Positions 1 to 8,039 of a DNA stretch of 64,000 bases are shown one piece after another. Both the position numbers and the translations under genes were made by a program. Location: contig JBFXGJ010000007.1 of the NCBI GenBank assembly GCA_050178135.1, positions 12,055 through 76,054 on the forward strand, given 5' to 3'. The notes beneath the pieces are model-generated. The model did no database searches. It was not told the DNA's origin and saw only the letters and a list, made by a program, of their open reading frames with translations. Position 1 is the first letter of the stretch. Each line of letters opens with the position of its first letter. Origin of the DNA: UBA288 sp050178135 (GTDB taxonomy: Archaea > Halobacteriota > Methanomicrobia > Methanomicrobiales > Methanospirillaceae).

Positions 1-482
1 TTGAAGGACGGACGGTCCTCGACCTGGGTTCCGGTACGGGTGTCCTCGCCTGCGGGGCCGCGCTCCTCGGGGCCGCACGGGTGACGGGGGTCGATATCGA
101 CCCCGATCCACTCACTGTCGCCCGCGAGAACGCCACGCGCCTCGGGGTCGAGGTCGAATGGATCGAGGGGGAGGTCTCGGACCTTCCGACTCCCGTCCGG
201 GACCAGGTCTTCGACACGGTCGTGATGAACCCGCCCTTCGGCGCTCAGGTGCGCCACGCGGACCGACCGTTCGTGAATGCCGCCCTGGCCCACGGCCGGA
301 CGGTCTATGGTATCTTCAATGCGGGCACTCTCCCCTTCCTTGCCGCCTACATCGGGGAGCGAGGCGAATGTACCGACGCCATCGCCGCCACCCTCGTCCT
401 GCCACGGACGATGCGCCACCACACGCGGGACCGGGTCGAAGTCCCGGTCGAGTGCGTGCGAATCAGGAGCCGGGTCGCATGA
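1..482 (+). CDS. METTL5-like N6-adenine methyltransferase, 5' end cut by the window
   Basis: Partial gene; the reading frame is open from base 3 and its start lies before the window. The SAM-binding loop DLGSGTGVLACGAALLGA and the acidic GVDIDPD at the end of strand 2 are followed by the catalytic NPPFG motif typical of N6-adenine or amino methyltransferases. The ADRPFVNAAL stretch after NPPFG fits archaeal relatives of METTL5, which modify rRNA; substrate is inferred from family only. Its stop overlaps the start of the next gene by four bases (ATGA), so the two are probably translated together. Confidence 0.8.
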   Translation, partial: EGRTVLDLGSGTGVLACGAALLGAARVTGVDIDPDPLTVARENATRLGVEVEWIEGEVSDLPTPVRDQVFDTVVMNPPFGAQVRHADRPFVNAALAHGRTVYGIFNAGTLPFLAAYIGERGECTDAIAATLVLPRTMRHHTRDRVEVPVECVRIRSRVA

Positions 483-1642
483 TTGGAGACAGGGGACTGA
501 TCTACCGGCTCGCACTCGGCCACCTTGGGATCGACATCTACATGTCGGTGATCCCCGCGGTGATCCCGCTCCTCGTGAGCGAGGGCGGAGTCTCGTTCCT
601 GCTCGCCGGCCTCCTCCTCACCGCCTACAATACCACCTCCTCCCTGGTCCAGCCCATCTTCGGCTGGCTCGCCGATGCTCGGGGCAGGAGCGTCCCGATC
701 GCCGTCGCAATGCTGGTCGGGGGAGTCGCGATCGGCCTTATCGGGGTTGTCGACTCGTTCCCGGTCCTCTTCCTTCTCGCCGCCCTCGCCGGCCTGATGC
801 ACGCCGCCTTCCACCCGATCGCGCTCTCGGCGGTGAGCAGGGTGGCGGACGATGCGAACCGTGGCCAGACGGTCTCGATATTCGTCGTCGGTGGCAACCT
901 CGGGTTCGCCCTGGGGCCGCTCCTCGCCGGGTTCGCCCTGGGCCGGTTCGGCCTCGCCGGCCTGCCCCTGCTCGCTATTCCCGCGATCCTGATTGCACCC
1001 CTCCTGCGCGGCACCAGGATCAATCTCTGCAGGCTCCCGTCCTCCCAAGAGACGGAAGGCACGAATCATCCAAGGGCATTCGCCCTCCTCTCGATCGCCT
1101 CGATGATCCGCGCCTGGGCCCTCTTTGCCGTGCTCGGGTTCATGCCGACCTTCCTCGTCCAGCGGGGGCTCGACCTGGTCTCGGCAAACCTGATCACCTC
1201 GGGGATGCTCCTCGCCGGCGTGGTTGGCCAGCTCGCGGGCGCCACGCTCTCAGACCGGTATGGGCGGAAAGAGTTCGTCCTCCTCGGGCTCGCACTCGCG
1301 GTACCGGCCTACGGCGGGTTCCTCCTCACGGACGGTGCCCTTTCGCTTGGGCTCCTGGGCCTCTTCGGGTTCGCGCTCTGGTCGACCTTTGCCATTACAG
1401 TGGCCCTTTCGCACGAGCTGATGCCGAAGGCCGTCGGCTTCGCCTCTGGGATGATGCTCGGGGTCGTCGTCGGTGCAGGCGGTATCGGCGTCGCGATCAC
1501 CGGGCTCATCGCCGATACCTGGTCGCTCTCGCTCGCCCTTTCTACCGTCCTTCCCCTGCTCGTCCTCTCGGCCGGCCTCTACGCGATCCTCCCCTACCCC
1601 TGGAAGGGAGCGAGCCTCCTCCTCTCTCGGTACCGGGCCTGA
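479..1642 (+). CDS. MFS transporter, fosmidomycin-resistance (Fsr) type
   Basis: A 387-residue membrane protein with about twelve hydrophobic segments. The start MIGDRGLIYRLALGHLGIDI and the loop GWLADARGRS after helix 2 are the usual signatures of major facilitator proteins related to the fosmidomycin efflux pump; a second such loop, TLSDRYGRKE, sits at the start of the second half. The ATG at 479 is chosen because it overlaps the upstream stop as ATGA; the frame stays open further upstream, but only as a shadow of that gene. The transported substrate is unknown. It converges on corA. Confidence 0.85.
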   Translation: MIGDRGLIYRLALGHLGIDIYMSVIPAVIPLLVSEGGVSFLLAGLLLTAYNTTSSLVQPIFGWLADARGRSVPIAVAMLVGGVAIGLIGVVDSFPVLFLLAALAGLMHAAFHPIALSAVSRVADDANRGQTVSIFVVGGNLGFALGPLLAGFALGRFGLAGLPLLAIPAILIAPLLRGTRINLCRLPSSQETEGTNHPRAFALLSIASMIRAWALFAVLGFMPTFLVQRGLDLVSANLITSGMLLAGVVGQLAGATLSDRYGRKEFVLLGLALAVPAYGGFLLTDGALSLGLLGLFGFALWSTFAITVALSHELMPKAVGFASGMMLGVVVGAGGIGVAITGLIADTWSLSLALSTVLPLLVLSAGLYAILPYPWKGASLLLSRYRA

Positions 1643-1645
1643 CCG

Positions 1646-1651
1646 TTTTTT
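1646..1651 (+). terminator. T-tract between convergent MFS and corA genes
   Basis: A run of six T lies four bases after the MFS stop and touches the corA stop on the opposite strand. Archaeal RNA polymerase terminates at such T-tracts, so this is a probable terminator for the MFS transcript. No hairpin is visible. Confidence 0.4.
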
Positions 1652-2786
1652 AGATCCAGCGCCGTCTCCGGAACCAGGCGAGCATCATCCCCGCGATAGC
1701 GATCATCACCACCCAGAGGAGCGGGTATGCCAGAGGCAGTCGGAGCTCGGGCATGTACTGGAAGTTCATCCCGTAGACCCCGACCAGGAACGTGAGCGGC
1801 ATGAAGATCGTCGAGAAGACGGTGAGGAGTTTCATCACCTGGTTGAGCCGGAACGAGACGGAGGAGAGGTATATATCGAGCATACCGGCGACCACGTCCC
1901 GGAGCGATTCGATCGTCTCGATCATCTGGACCGTGTGGTCATAGATGTCCCGGAAGAAGATCGAGACCGGCGCGCCGAGGAGGGGTGAGTCGGCCCGTTC
2001 GAGCTGGAGGACCAGCTCCCGCACCGGCCAGAGGACATGACGAAAGTCGAGCATGGCCCGTCTCAGTGCATGGATCTCCCTGAGTGTCACCGGTGTCGGC
2101 CGTTCGAGCACCTCCTCCTCCAGGAACTCGGCCCTCTGGTCGAGGCGTTCCAGCACCGAGAAGTATCCGTCCACGATCACGTCCACGAGTGCGTAGACGA
2201 AGTAGTCGGAACCCAGGTGGCGGATCCGCCCGTCCCGCCGAATCCGGTCCCTGACCGGGCCGAAGAGGTCATCAGGTCCTTCCTGGAGGGTGCAGACGTA
2301 CCCTCTCCCGAGGATCAAGCTGACCTGTGCCGATCGAACGGTGTACTCGGATTCGTCGAGAGCTATCCCTTTGAGCGAGATGAAGAGGTAGTCGTCGAAG
2401 ACCTCGAGTTTCGGACGTCCGCGCGTGTTCAGGATGTCCTCCTGGATCAGCGGGTGAACCCCGAACTGCACCCCGATCTCCCGTACCGTCTCGACCGAGG
2501 AGAGTCCGACCACATCGATCCAGGTGACAGACCAGGAGGGGTCGACCGGGAAGGCCTCCTGGATCCGTGAGAGCACCTTCTCGGAATGACCACCGGGTGA
2601 GAAGCCCGTGAGCGTGATCCCGATCTCTTCCTCCTCCCGCTCACCCACGTAGACGAGACTTCCAGGCGGGAATCCCGCCTTGCCCGATGCGCGGCGGACG
2701 GTGGCGGGGGTGGGCTCGGAAGTTCCGTAATGGCCGGCAGGAGTACGCACCACCTCCTCAGCGTCAACCATAACCTGCGAAAGCAT
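1650..2786 (-). CDS. corA: CorA family magnesium/divalent cation channel
   Basis: A 378-residue protein with the CorA layout: a large cytoplasmic N-terminal domain, a long helix, and two membrane helices near the end. The selectivity motif GMN is at residues 339-341 (VYGMNFQYMPEL), followed by a second helix and a basic tail FRRRRWI. CorA forms a homopentameric channel importing Mg2+ and sometimes Co2+ or Ni2+. The first thirty residues are poorly conserved, so the exact start is less certain than the gene. Confidence 0.93.
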   Translation of the reverse strand: MLSQVMVDAEEVVRTPAGHYGTSEPTPATVRRASGKAGFPPGSLVYVGEREEEEIGITLTGFSPGGHSEKVLSRIQEAFPVDPSWSVTWIDVVGLSSVETVREIGVQFGVHPLIQEDILNTRGRPKLEVFDDYLFISLKGIALDESEYTVRSAQVSLILGRGYVCTLQEGPDDLFGPVRDRIRRDGRIRHLGSDYFVYALVDVIVDGYFSVLERLDQRAEFLEEEVLERPTPVTLREIHALRRAMLDFRHVLWPVRELVLQLERADSPLLGAPVSIFFRDIYDHTVQMIETIESLRDVVAGMLDIYLSSVSFRLNQVMKLLTVFSTIFMPLTFLVGVYGMNFQYMPELRLPLAYPLLWVVMIAIAGMMLAWFRRRRWI

Positions 2787-2846
2787 TGCGCCCTCCCCCT
2801 CATCCTCTTTTCCCCCCTGCTGCTCCCCCCGAGCGACGGATCAAAT

Positions 2847-2856
2847 GCTTTAATAA
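2847..2856 (+). promoter_or_regulatory. TATA box for the flavin-type oxidase gene
   Basis: The sequence GCTTTAATAA lies in the divergent intergenic region about 35 bases before the ATG at 2888, the right distance for an archaeal TATA box followed by a short leader holding the Shine-Dalgarno GGAGGCG. Confidence 0.5.
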
Positions 2857-2887
2857 CCGGGCTCCACCACCACTCTCGGAGGCGAGC

Positions 2888-3364
2888 ATGGAGATCGTCA
2901 AGATACCGCGGATGGAGAAAGGGGAATACGACCGGTTGATCGAAGAGGGGTATGTCTGCCGGATCGCTTTCCAGGGCGAGAAGTATCCCTACATCGCTCC
3001 TTTCCTCTACGTGTTTGATGGCCGGTTCCTCTACTTCCTCTCGACCAAGTATGGGAAGAAGCTGGAGTATTTCAGAAAGAGCCCGTATGTATCGGTGGAG
3101 GTCGAGCGGTACAGCTCCGATCTCTCGAACTACACCTTCGTGACGATGCAGGGACGACTCGAGGAGGTCGAGGACTCGATCGATAAGAAGCTGGTCCGCG
3201 AGCGGTTCGTGGAGTTGATCGTCGGGCGGCACCTCTCGAGCAACATCCTCGCGGCGCTCGGACACTCGCCCCAGGATCCCCCTGAAGCGATCGCGCGCGA
3301 AGAGCGGTCTCTGGTCTGGCGCCTGACCGGGGTCAAGGACCTCGTCGCTCTCAAAAACCTCTGA
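2888..3364 (+). CDS. pyridoxamine 5'-phosphate oxidase-like flavin/heme-binding protein
   Basis: 158 residues. The pattern GYVCRIAFQGEKYPYIAPF, the FLYFLSTKYGKK strand-turn and the VSVEVERY segment match the split-barrel PNPOx-like family (pyridox_oxidase_2 type), which bind FMN, F420 or heme. The ATG at 2888 is preceded by GGAGGCG six bases away; an in-frame extension upstream lacks a ribosome site. The physiological reaction is not known for this subgroup. It stands alone, divergent from corA. Confidence 0.75.
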   Translation: MEIVKIPRMEKGEYDRLIEEGYVCRIAFQGEKYPYIAPFLYVFDGRFLYFLSTKYGKKLEYFRKSPYVSVEVERYSSDLSNYTFVTMQGRLEEVEDSIDKKLVRERFVELIVGRHLSSNILAALGHSPQDPPEAIAREERSLVWRLTGVKDLVALKNL

Positions 3365-3493
3365 CCCCGTCCGATACCCTTTTTTCATCGAAACGCACAT
3401 ATAACCCGATACATCGCGGAGCACGCCCGCTCGTTACGGGACCGGGTGGACCTTCTCCGGTCTTCCCGAGTGCTCCGCAGAAGGAGCACTCTC

Positions 3494-4003
3494 GTGACCA
3501 CGTCCGGCCTTGACAAGCTGCTAACCTGGGTCCTTCTTGCCGCGGTCGTCGCCGCACTCGGGATCACTGCCTACCTGACCCAGATTCCGCCCCGCGAGGA
3601 ACCATTCACCGAGCTGTACCTCCTCGGCAACGACGGGATCGCGGAGGACTATTTTTATGACATGCGTGTCGGGCGCGGTGAAGCCGTGATCATGGGGATC
3701 ACGAACCACGAGGGGGCACCGATGCAGTACGTGGTCGAGGTGTTCGCGGCGAAAGAGACGATCAACAATCAGACGAACCGCTCGGAGATCGTCTCGATGA
3801 GCCGGCTCAGCACCGTCCCGGTCGAGCTTGCGGACGACCAGACCTACGAGCAGCCGTACGAGGTGATCATCAACGAGAGAGGGCCGAACAGGCTCGAGTT
3901 CCTCCTCTTCAAGGCGAACGCGGTGCCGCCCGAGTCCGTCATGGGCATGGACCGTGTCAAGGCCGCATACCGGAACGTCAATCTCTGGATCGCGGTGCAC
4001 TGA
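3494..4003 (+). CDS. DUF1616-type membrane-anchored protein
   Basis: 169 residues from a GTG at 3494, preceded by AAGGAG seven bases upstream; the frame opens earlier but without a ribosome site. One membrane helix (LTWVLLAAVVAALGITAYL) near the N-terminus is followed by an extracytoplasmic beta domain containing FTELYLLG and TNHEGAPMQYVVEV, which resembles the C-terminal part of DUF1616 proteins of methanogens. Those are often larger, with extra membrane helices; this copy keeps only one helix plus the domain. Function unknown. Confidence 0.65.
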   Translation: MTTSGLDKLLTWVLLAAVVAALGITAYLTQIPPREEPFTELYLLGNDGIAEDYFYDMRVGRGEAVIMGITNHEGAPMQYVVEVFAAKETINNQTNRSEIVSMSRLSTVPVELADDQTYEQPYEVIINERGPNRLEFLLFKANAVPPESVMGMDRVKAAYRNVNLWIAVH

Positions 4004-4017
4004 TCGGGCAGGGCCGA

Positions 4018-4623
4018 TCAGCACCGCTCGATAAAGTTCTCAAGGATCTTGAGGCCGACTGCGCTACTCTTCTCGGGGTGGAACTGCACACCCCACGCGT
4101 TCTTCGACCGCACTGCCGAGGAGAACGTCTGGATGTACTCGGTCGAGCAGAGGCGCTCCGCAGGCCCGGTGCGGGCATAAAAGGAGTGGACGAAATAGAC
4201 GTAGACCTCGGGGGGAAGGTCGTCGAGGAGTGGATCGTCCGGGTGTTCGACCCGGATCGTGTTCCAGCCCATGTGCGGCACCTTGAGCCCCCGCACCCTG
4301 GGAAAGGCGCAGACCTCGCCTGGCACGAGTGCGAGACCCTGATGACGCCCGTGCTCCTCGGAGGACTCGAGCAGCATCTGCATACCGAGGCAGATCCCGA
4401 GGACAGGAACGGTCTCGACGGCCCGGAGGATGCTCTCGACGAGCGGGCGGAGCTGAGCCATTCCTTCATGAAACGCGCCGACCCCGGGTAAAACAATGCG
4501 ATCGGCGGCGAGGACGTCCTCGGGTTCGGCCGTGAGCCGAACGACAGCCCCCGCGCGCTCAAGGCCCCGGGTCACCGACCGGAGGTTGCCCAGACCGTAA
4601 TCAACGACCGCTACCCGCTTCAT
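4018..4623 (-). CDS. hisH: imidazole glycerol phosphate synthase glutaminase subunit HisH
   Basis: 201 residues of a class I glutamine amidotransferase. The start MKRVAVVDYGLGNLRSV is the standard HisH N-terminus, so the upstream in-frame ATG at 4650 is rejected. The nucleophile lies in VLGICLGMQMLLE and the His-Glu pair in QFHPEKSS. HisH hydrolyses glutamine and channels ammonia to HisF, which makes imidazole glycerol phosphate and AICAR in histidine synthesis. Its start overlaps the end of the upstream PAPS-reductase-like gene by 23 bases, suggesting translational coupling. hisF is not in this window. Confidence 0.95.
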   Translation of the reverse strand: MKRVAVVDYGLGNLRSVTRGLERAGAVVRLTAEPEDVLAADRIVLPGVGAFHEGMAQLRPLVESILRAVETVPVLGICLGMQMLLESSEEHGRHQGLALVPGEVCAFPRVRGLKVPHMGWNTIRVEHPDDPLLDDLPPEVYVYFVHSFYARTGPAERLCSTEYIQTFSSAVRSKNAWGVQFHPEKSSAVGLKILENFIERC

Positions 4624-6010
4624 GCGTCCCGGCCCTCCGCCATTCTCCATCGCTCACCCACTGGTCGGGGAACCCCCGTGCCTGCTGCCAGGCGTGGAGG
4701 CGGTCGTTCCATGCAGCCATCAGGGCCGGGTAGCGCGCCTCGATCAGCCTGAACATCGAAAGGTCACTCGAGGGGCACATGTAACACCCGATCCGGTCGA
4801 AACCCTCCTCGTAGAGCGGGTTGTACGGCGCCTCTTCGCGGAATAGGTAGAGCCAGACGTGGAGCGCGGTCCAGGTGTGGATCGGAGCTGCCGAGAGCTG
4901 GACCGGTAGGGAGGGGTTCCGCCAGACCCGCCGGCTCTTCGCACGTTTGGCAGACTCGTACTTCCGCTGCCCGATGAACGAGAGGCACTCACCGAAGTGT
5001 TCGCGGATCGCCTCTCCGATCGGGTCCAGCTTGCAGACACCACAACACCACCGGGCATCCACCGCAGGCGGGCCCTGGCTCTCGAAGACCTGGTCGAAGA
5101 CGGTCCGGCCTGACGAACGGACGACCCGGGTCCCGTAGCGGTCCGCGACCGCATCGAGGTTTTCGTAGGTCTCAGGGAACTCGAACCCGGTGTCGGCGAA
5201 GAGGAGCGGGACCGTCCCGACCTCCTTTTGAACGACGAGGAGGGTGGCAAGGCTGTCCTTTCCTCCGGAGTACGAGACGGTGATCGGGAGATCGGGGTGC
5301 CCATCGACCACCTCGCGCACGAACGCGCGGGCGACCGTCTCGTACCGGTCGAGCACCGCAGCGTTCGCCTCGACCGCATCGGTCCAGGTGGCGGCGCCAG
5401 GAACACAGAGGCCTGGCTGGTTCCGCCGTGTTCGGACGATCGGGCCCCGGGTCATGGCCCGGGCCTCGTCCGCGGAGACGCGCGCCCGCCCGACCCCGAT
5501 GACGGTCCGGTCGGGGTCGAGTATGAAGACCTCGTCGCCGGCCTGGACGTCGTGGTGAATTTCGAGGAGGCCCGGTGCGAGGAGGCTCGCGCCCTGGTCC
5601 CGGATCGAGGAGACCGCTCCCACATCGGCGATCACGTAGCGGCGTGTCGGCGCGAGCAGGGCGGCCGCATCGAGGCGGGGTATCGGTTCCCAACGGTCCT
5701 CTCCCGGAATGAACCTGATGTGGCCGACGACGGCACCGCCGACCACGATCTCCTCCATGCGGTCGGGATCGGGCACCTTGTTCAGGAGGGTGACCATGCC
5801 CTCGGGAACGAGAGGAGCACCGAAGTGATCGGAGTAGACCTGGTTGACGAGGGAGTAGTCGGCGGCAAAGGCCGGTCGCGCATCGCCGGGAGGCGTGACC
5901 GGGACCGCCCGGGTCGCGGTGCCGCATCGGCTGCACTGCTCGCCGAGGACCGGGACGTGACAGTCGTCGCACCAGCGCAGGTGGACCTTGCCGAGATAGA
6001 GGGGGCGCAT
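4601..6010 (-). CDS. PAPS reductase-like protein with zinc ribbon and PUA domain
   Basis: 469 residues with three modules. Residues 14-29 hold CDDC and CSRC, a likely zinc ribbon. Residues about 123-196 look like a PUA RNA-binding domain. Residues 230-445 are a PAPS reductase/ATP-pyrophosphatase domain with the PP-loop SYSGGKDS at 246-253. Two further cysteine groups, CCGVCKLDP and GCYMCPSS, could bind a metal or iron-sulfur cluster. A PUA domain on a PP-loop enzyme suggests an RNA substrate (for example tRNA thiolation) more than sulfate assimilation, but that is inference. It lies between tfs and hisH on the same strand. Confidence 0.8.
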   Translation of the reverse strand: MRPLYLGKVHLRWCDDCHVPVLGEQCSRCGTATRAVPVTPPGDARPAFAADYSLVNQVYSDHFGAPLVPEGMVTLLNKVPDPDRMEEIVVGGAVVGHIRFIPGEDRWEPIPRLDAAALLAPTRRYVIADVGAVSSIRDQGASLLAPGLLEIHHDVQAGDEVFILDPDRTVIGVGRARVSADEARAMTRGPIVRTRRNQPGLCVPGAATWTDAVEANAAVLDRYETVARAFVREVVDGHPDLPITVSYSGGKDSLATLLVVQKEVGTVPLLFADTGFEFPETYENLDAVADRYGTRVVRSSGRTVFDQVFESQGPPAVDARWCCGVCKLDPIGEAIREHFGECLSFIGQRKYESAKRAKSRRVWRNPSLPVQLSAAPIHTWTALHVWLYLFREEAPYNPLYEEGFDRIGCYMCPSSDLSMFRLIEARYPALMAAWNDRLHAWQQARGFPDQWVSDGEWRRAGTHEAGSGR

Positions 6011-6057
6011 GCTGAAAGAGGTTGGAGAAAAAGGGGTAAAAAGGTCGGTATCGACCC

Positions 6058-6369
6058 TCAGTCGTACTCACGCCACGTGTGGCCGCACGACACGCACCGG
6101 AAGAACCGGACTTCGGACTCGTCGGCCGAACGGAGCTGGCGCATCCACCAGAAGGCCAGGTTGTGGCTACACTCGGGGCACTTGATCGCAATCGTGGGCT
6201 TGGTTGCGATGTCGTCCCCCTCCTCGAAGAAGATGATCTCCTTCTCCTGCCGGGGATCGGTCTTCTTCATCTGGTCACTGTCGGTGATCTGCCTGATGTA
6301 CCCGCACCGCCGGCACTTGAGCTGGCCCGCCGAGGAGATCATCAGGCTCTTGCACTGCGGACAGAACAT
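6058..6369 (-). CDS. tfs: transcription factor S (TFIIS-like cleavage factor)
   Basis: 103 residues with two zinc ribbons. The N-terminal one uses FCPQC and CRRCG and resembles the RNA polymerase subunit Rpb9/RpoM; the C-terminal one uses IKCPECSHN and RCVSCGHTWRE. TFS rescues backtracked archaeal RNA polymerase by stimulating cleavage of the nascent RNA through an acidic pair in the C-terminal hairpin; here the pair is probably the DE in RSADESEVRFF. It is the first gene of a run with the PAPS-reductase-like gene (47 bases apart) and hisH. Confidence 0.93.
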   Translation of the reverse strand: MFCPQCKSLMISSAGQLKCRRCGYIRQITDSDQMKKTDPRQEKEIIFFEEGDDIATKPTIAIKCPECSHNLAFWWMRQLRSADESEVRFFRCVSCGHTWREYD

Positions 6370-6465
6370 CAGTCAAAACTTCGAGTTGAGAGGAGATTAA
6401 GCCTTCTTCCATGCCCCCCTGCCTCGAGAGAAATCCATAAGAGCGGCGGTCGTCGAGTCTTACTG

Positions 6466-7275
6466 ATGATCGAGTACCTCGTCCTCGCCTCGGCCCTCGC
6501 GTTCGGCCTCTTCCTGGTTCCCGGGCCGCACCGGCGGTTTGCCGGTTGCGCGGGATGGTGTGGCATGGTGCTCGTCCTGGTCGCCCTTCTCCCGGAGTTT
6601 GCCGCCGAGAACAACTTCGTCTATCCAGCCCTCACGGTCGCATCTCTCCCGTTTCTCTGGATCACCGTTCGCCGGCTCCTCGTCCTTGATCCGATGGTGA
6701 TCGCCCTGACGCGCGGCGCCGCGATCGCGTTCGTGCTCTATGCCCCTTTCGCCTTCTACCAGCCGCTCGGGGACTGGCTGATCGGGGTCGTCGTCGGCCA
6801 GCTCACCTGGATACTGGACCTGATCGGGTTCGAGTACGGTATGTGGGCCTGGAACATCCTGATCCATAACGGTCTTCGGGTCGAGATTATCCTCGCCTGT
6901 ACCGGGATCCAGTCTATTGCGATCATGCTCGGGGTGGCCTTCGCCGTTCCGGCCACCCCCCGTGAGCGTGCGCTCGCGTTCCTCGTCGTCGCCCCCGTCA
7001 TCTACGTTCTGAACCTTATCCGGAACGTCTTCGTGGTGATCGCGTACACGGACCAGTGGTTCCCCTACCTCCCGGGGATCGCCGGGAACGGCGAGTTCGG
7101 GTACGAGTCCTTCTTCTGGGCGCACAACGTCCTCGCCGAGCTGGGCGCCCTCGTGATCCTGATCATGATCGCCTGGGCCCTCTTCCGTCTCGTCCCGGCA
7201 CTCGGCGACCTGGCGGCCGAACTGGTCGAGATCTACCGGGGCGACCTCATGCGAGCCGTCGGTAGAGATAGATGA
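6466..7275 (+). CDS. artA: archaeosortase A
   Basis: 269 residues with about eight membrane helices. The exosortase/archaeosortase signature is clear: Cys145 in LACTGIQSIA, Arg186 in NLIRNVFVV, and a later FFWAHN motif. The 41-residue gap between the Cys and Arg equals that of Cys173 and Arg214 in Haloferax ArtA as I recall it. Archaeosortase A cleaves C-terminal PGF-type tripartite signals and allows transfer of the surface protein to membrane lipid. The ATG at 6466 is chosen because upstream codons lie in the promoter region shared with tfs. A candidate substrate lies at 61920-62990. Confidence 0.92.
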   Translation: MIEYLVLASALAFGLFLVPGPHRRFAGCAGWCGMVLVLVALLPEFAAENNFVYPALTVASLPFLWITVRRLLVLDPMVIALTRGAAIAFVLYAPFAFYQPLGDWLIGVVVGQLTWILDLIGFEYGMWAWNILIHNGLRVEIILACTGIQSIAIMLGVAFAVPATPRERALAFLVVAPVIYVLNLIRNVFVVIAYTDQWFPYLPGIAGNGEFGYESFFWAHNVLAELGALVILIMIAWALFRLVPALGDLAAELVEIYRGDLMRAVGRDR

Positions 7276-7897
7276 CCCGCTGGGCGGCCGAGAGGTTGGT
7301 GCAGACCGCGATCAGGACGATCGCGACCCCCATCGCCGCCGGCCCCACGAGGAGGTGAGCGGCCCCGCCGAGGCAGAGGCAGAGGACGGTCTCGGGCCGG
7401 CCGAAGAAGCCGACACCCTCGAGCGGGTCCTGGATCTTACCGCCCTCGCGCTCGACATATCCCACCTCGGCGTAGACAACGGGCTTGATGAACGTGTTCA
7501 TCAGCGAGCCGATGATCGCGAGCATCACCAGGCCGGTGTCGGCGATCGGCGGGACCGGGAGGACGCCCGAGATGATCGGGATGCCTGAGAGGCCAACGCC
7601 GAGCAGGGCAGCGGCGTCCACGTACTTGTCCACGATCCAGTCGAAGACGGCGCCGAAACAGGAGTGCCGATTGGTGAGGCGGGCGACGGAGCCGTCGACG
7701 AGGTCCAGCACGGCCGAGACGAAGAGGAGGAGGGCCCCCGAGAAGAAGTGCTGGGTAGTAAAGAGCACCATGCAGGCGAATCCCGCGACGAGCGAGAGGA
7801 GCGATAGCTGGTTGGGGGAGAGATGCAGGCGGACGAACAGGCCCGCAAGCGGTTCCAGGTACCGCCGAAACCTGGGCCGCAGCGCCGTAATATTCAC
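7247..7897 (-). CDS. CDP-alcohol phosphatidyltransferase, probably archaetidylinositol phosphate synthase
   Basis: 216 residues with about six membrane segments. The CDP-alcohol motif is complete: Asp65, Asp68-Gly69, Ala72-Arg73, Gly82, Asp86 and Asp90, which place two metal ions for transfer of a phosphoalcohol onto CDP-archaeol. The length and the N-terminal RPRFRRYLEPL resemble archaetidylinositol phosphate synthase, which uses inositol 1-phosphate; the alcohol substrate cannot be proven from sequence. Its 3' end overlaps that of artA by 29 bases in convergent orientation. Confidence 0.82.
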   Translation of the reverse strand: MNITALRPRFRRYLEPLAGLFVRLHLSPNQLSLLSLVAGFACMVLFTTQHFFSGALLLFVSAVLDLVDGSVARLTNRHSCFGAVFDWIVDKYVDAAALLGVGLSGIPIISGVLPVPPIADTGLVMLAIIGSLMNTFIKPVVYAEVGYVEREGGKIQDPLEGVGFFGRPETVLCLCLGGAAHLLVGPAAMGVAIVLIAVCTNLSAAQRVIYLYRRLA

Positions 7898-8039
7898 GTC
7901 CGGTCTCCATGGTCCCCCGATTGGGGGCTGCTCTCACATATTCTGGCGGGGCCGGGGATAAAGGCGCGGGTCGCATGACCGTAAAACCTCTCCCCTTTTT
8001 ATCTCTCCGGCGCGAATGTCCTGTATCAGGGAGAATATC

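Noticed and set aside
2037..2570. Long open frame opposite corA
   Set aside because: It is a shadow of corA: composition is Asp/Val/Glu-rich as expected for the reverse strand of high-GC coding DNA and there is no ribosome site or domain.
5228..6400. 390-codon open frame opposite the PAPS-reductase-like gene
   Set aside because: Antisense to two well-supported genes; no recognisable motif.
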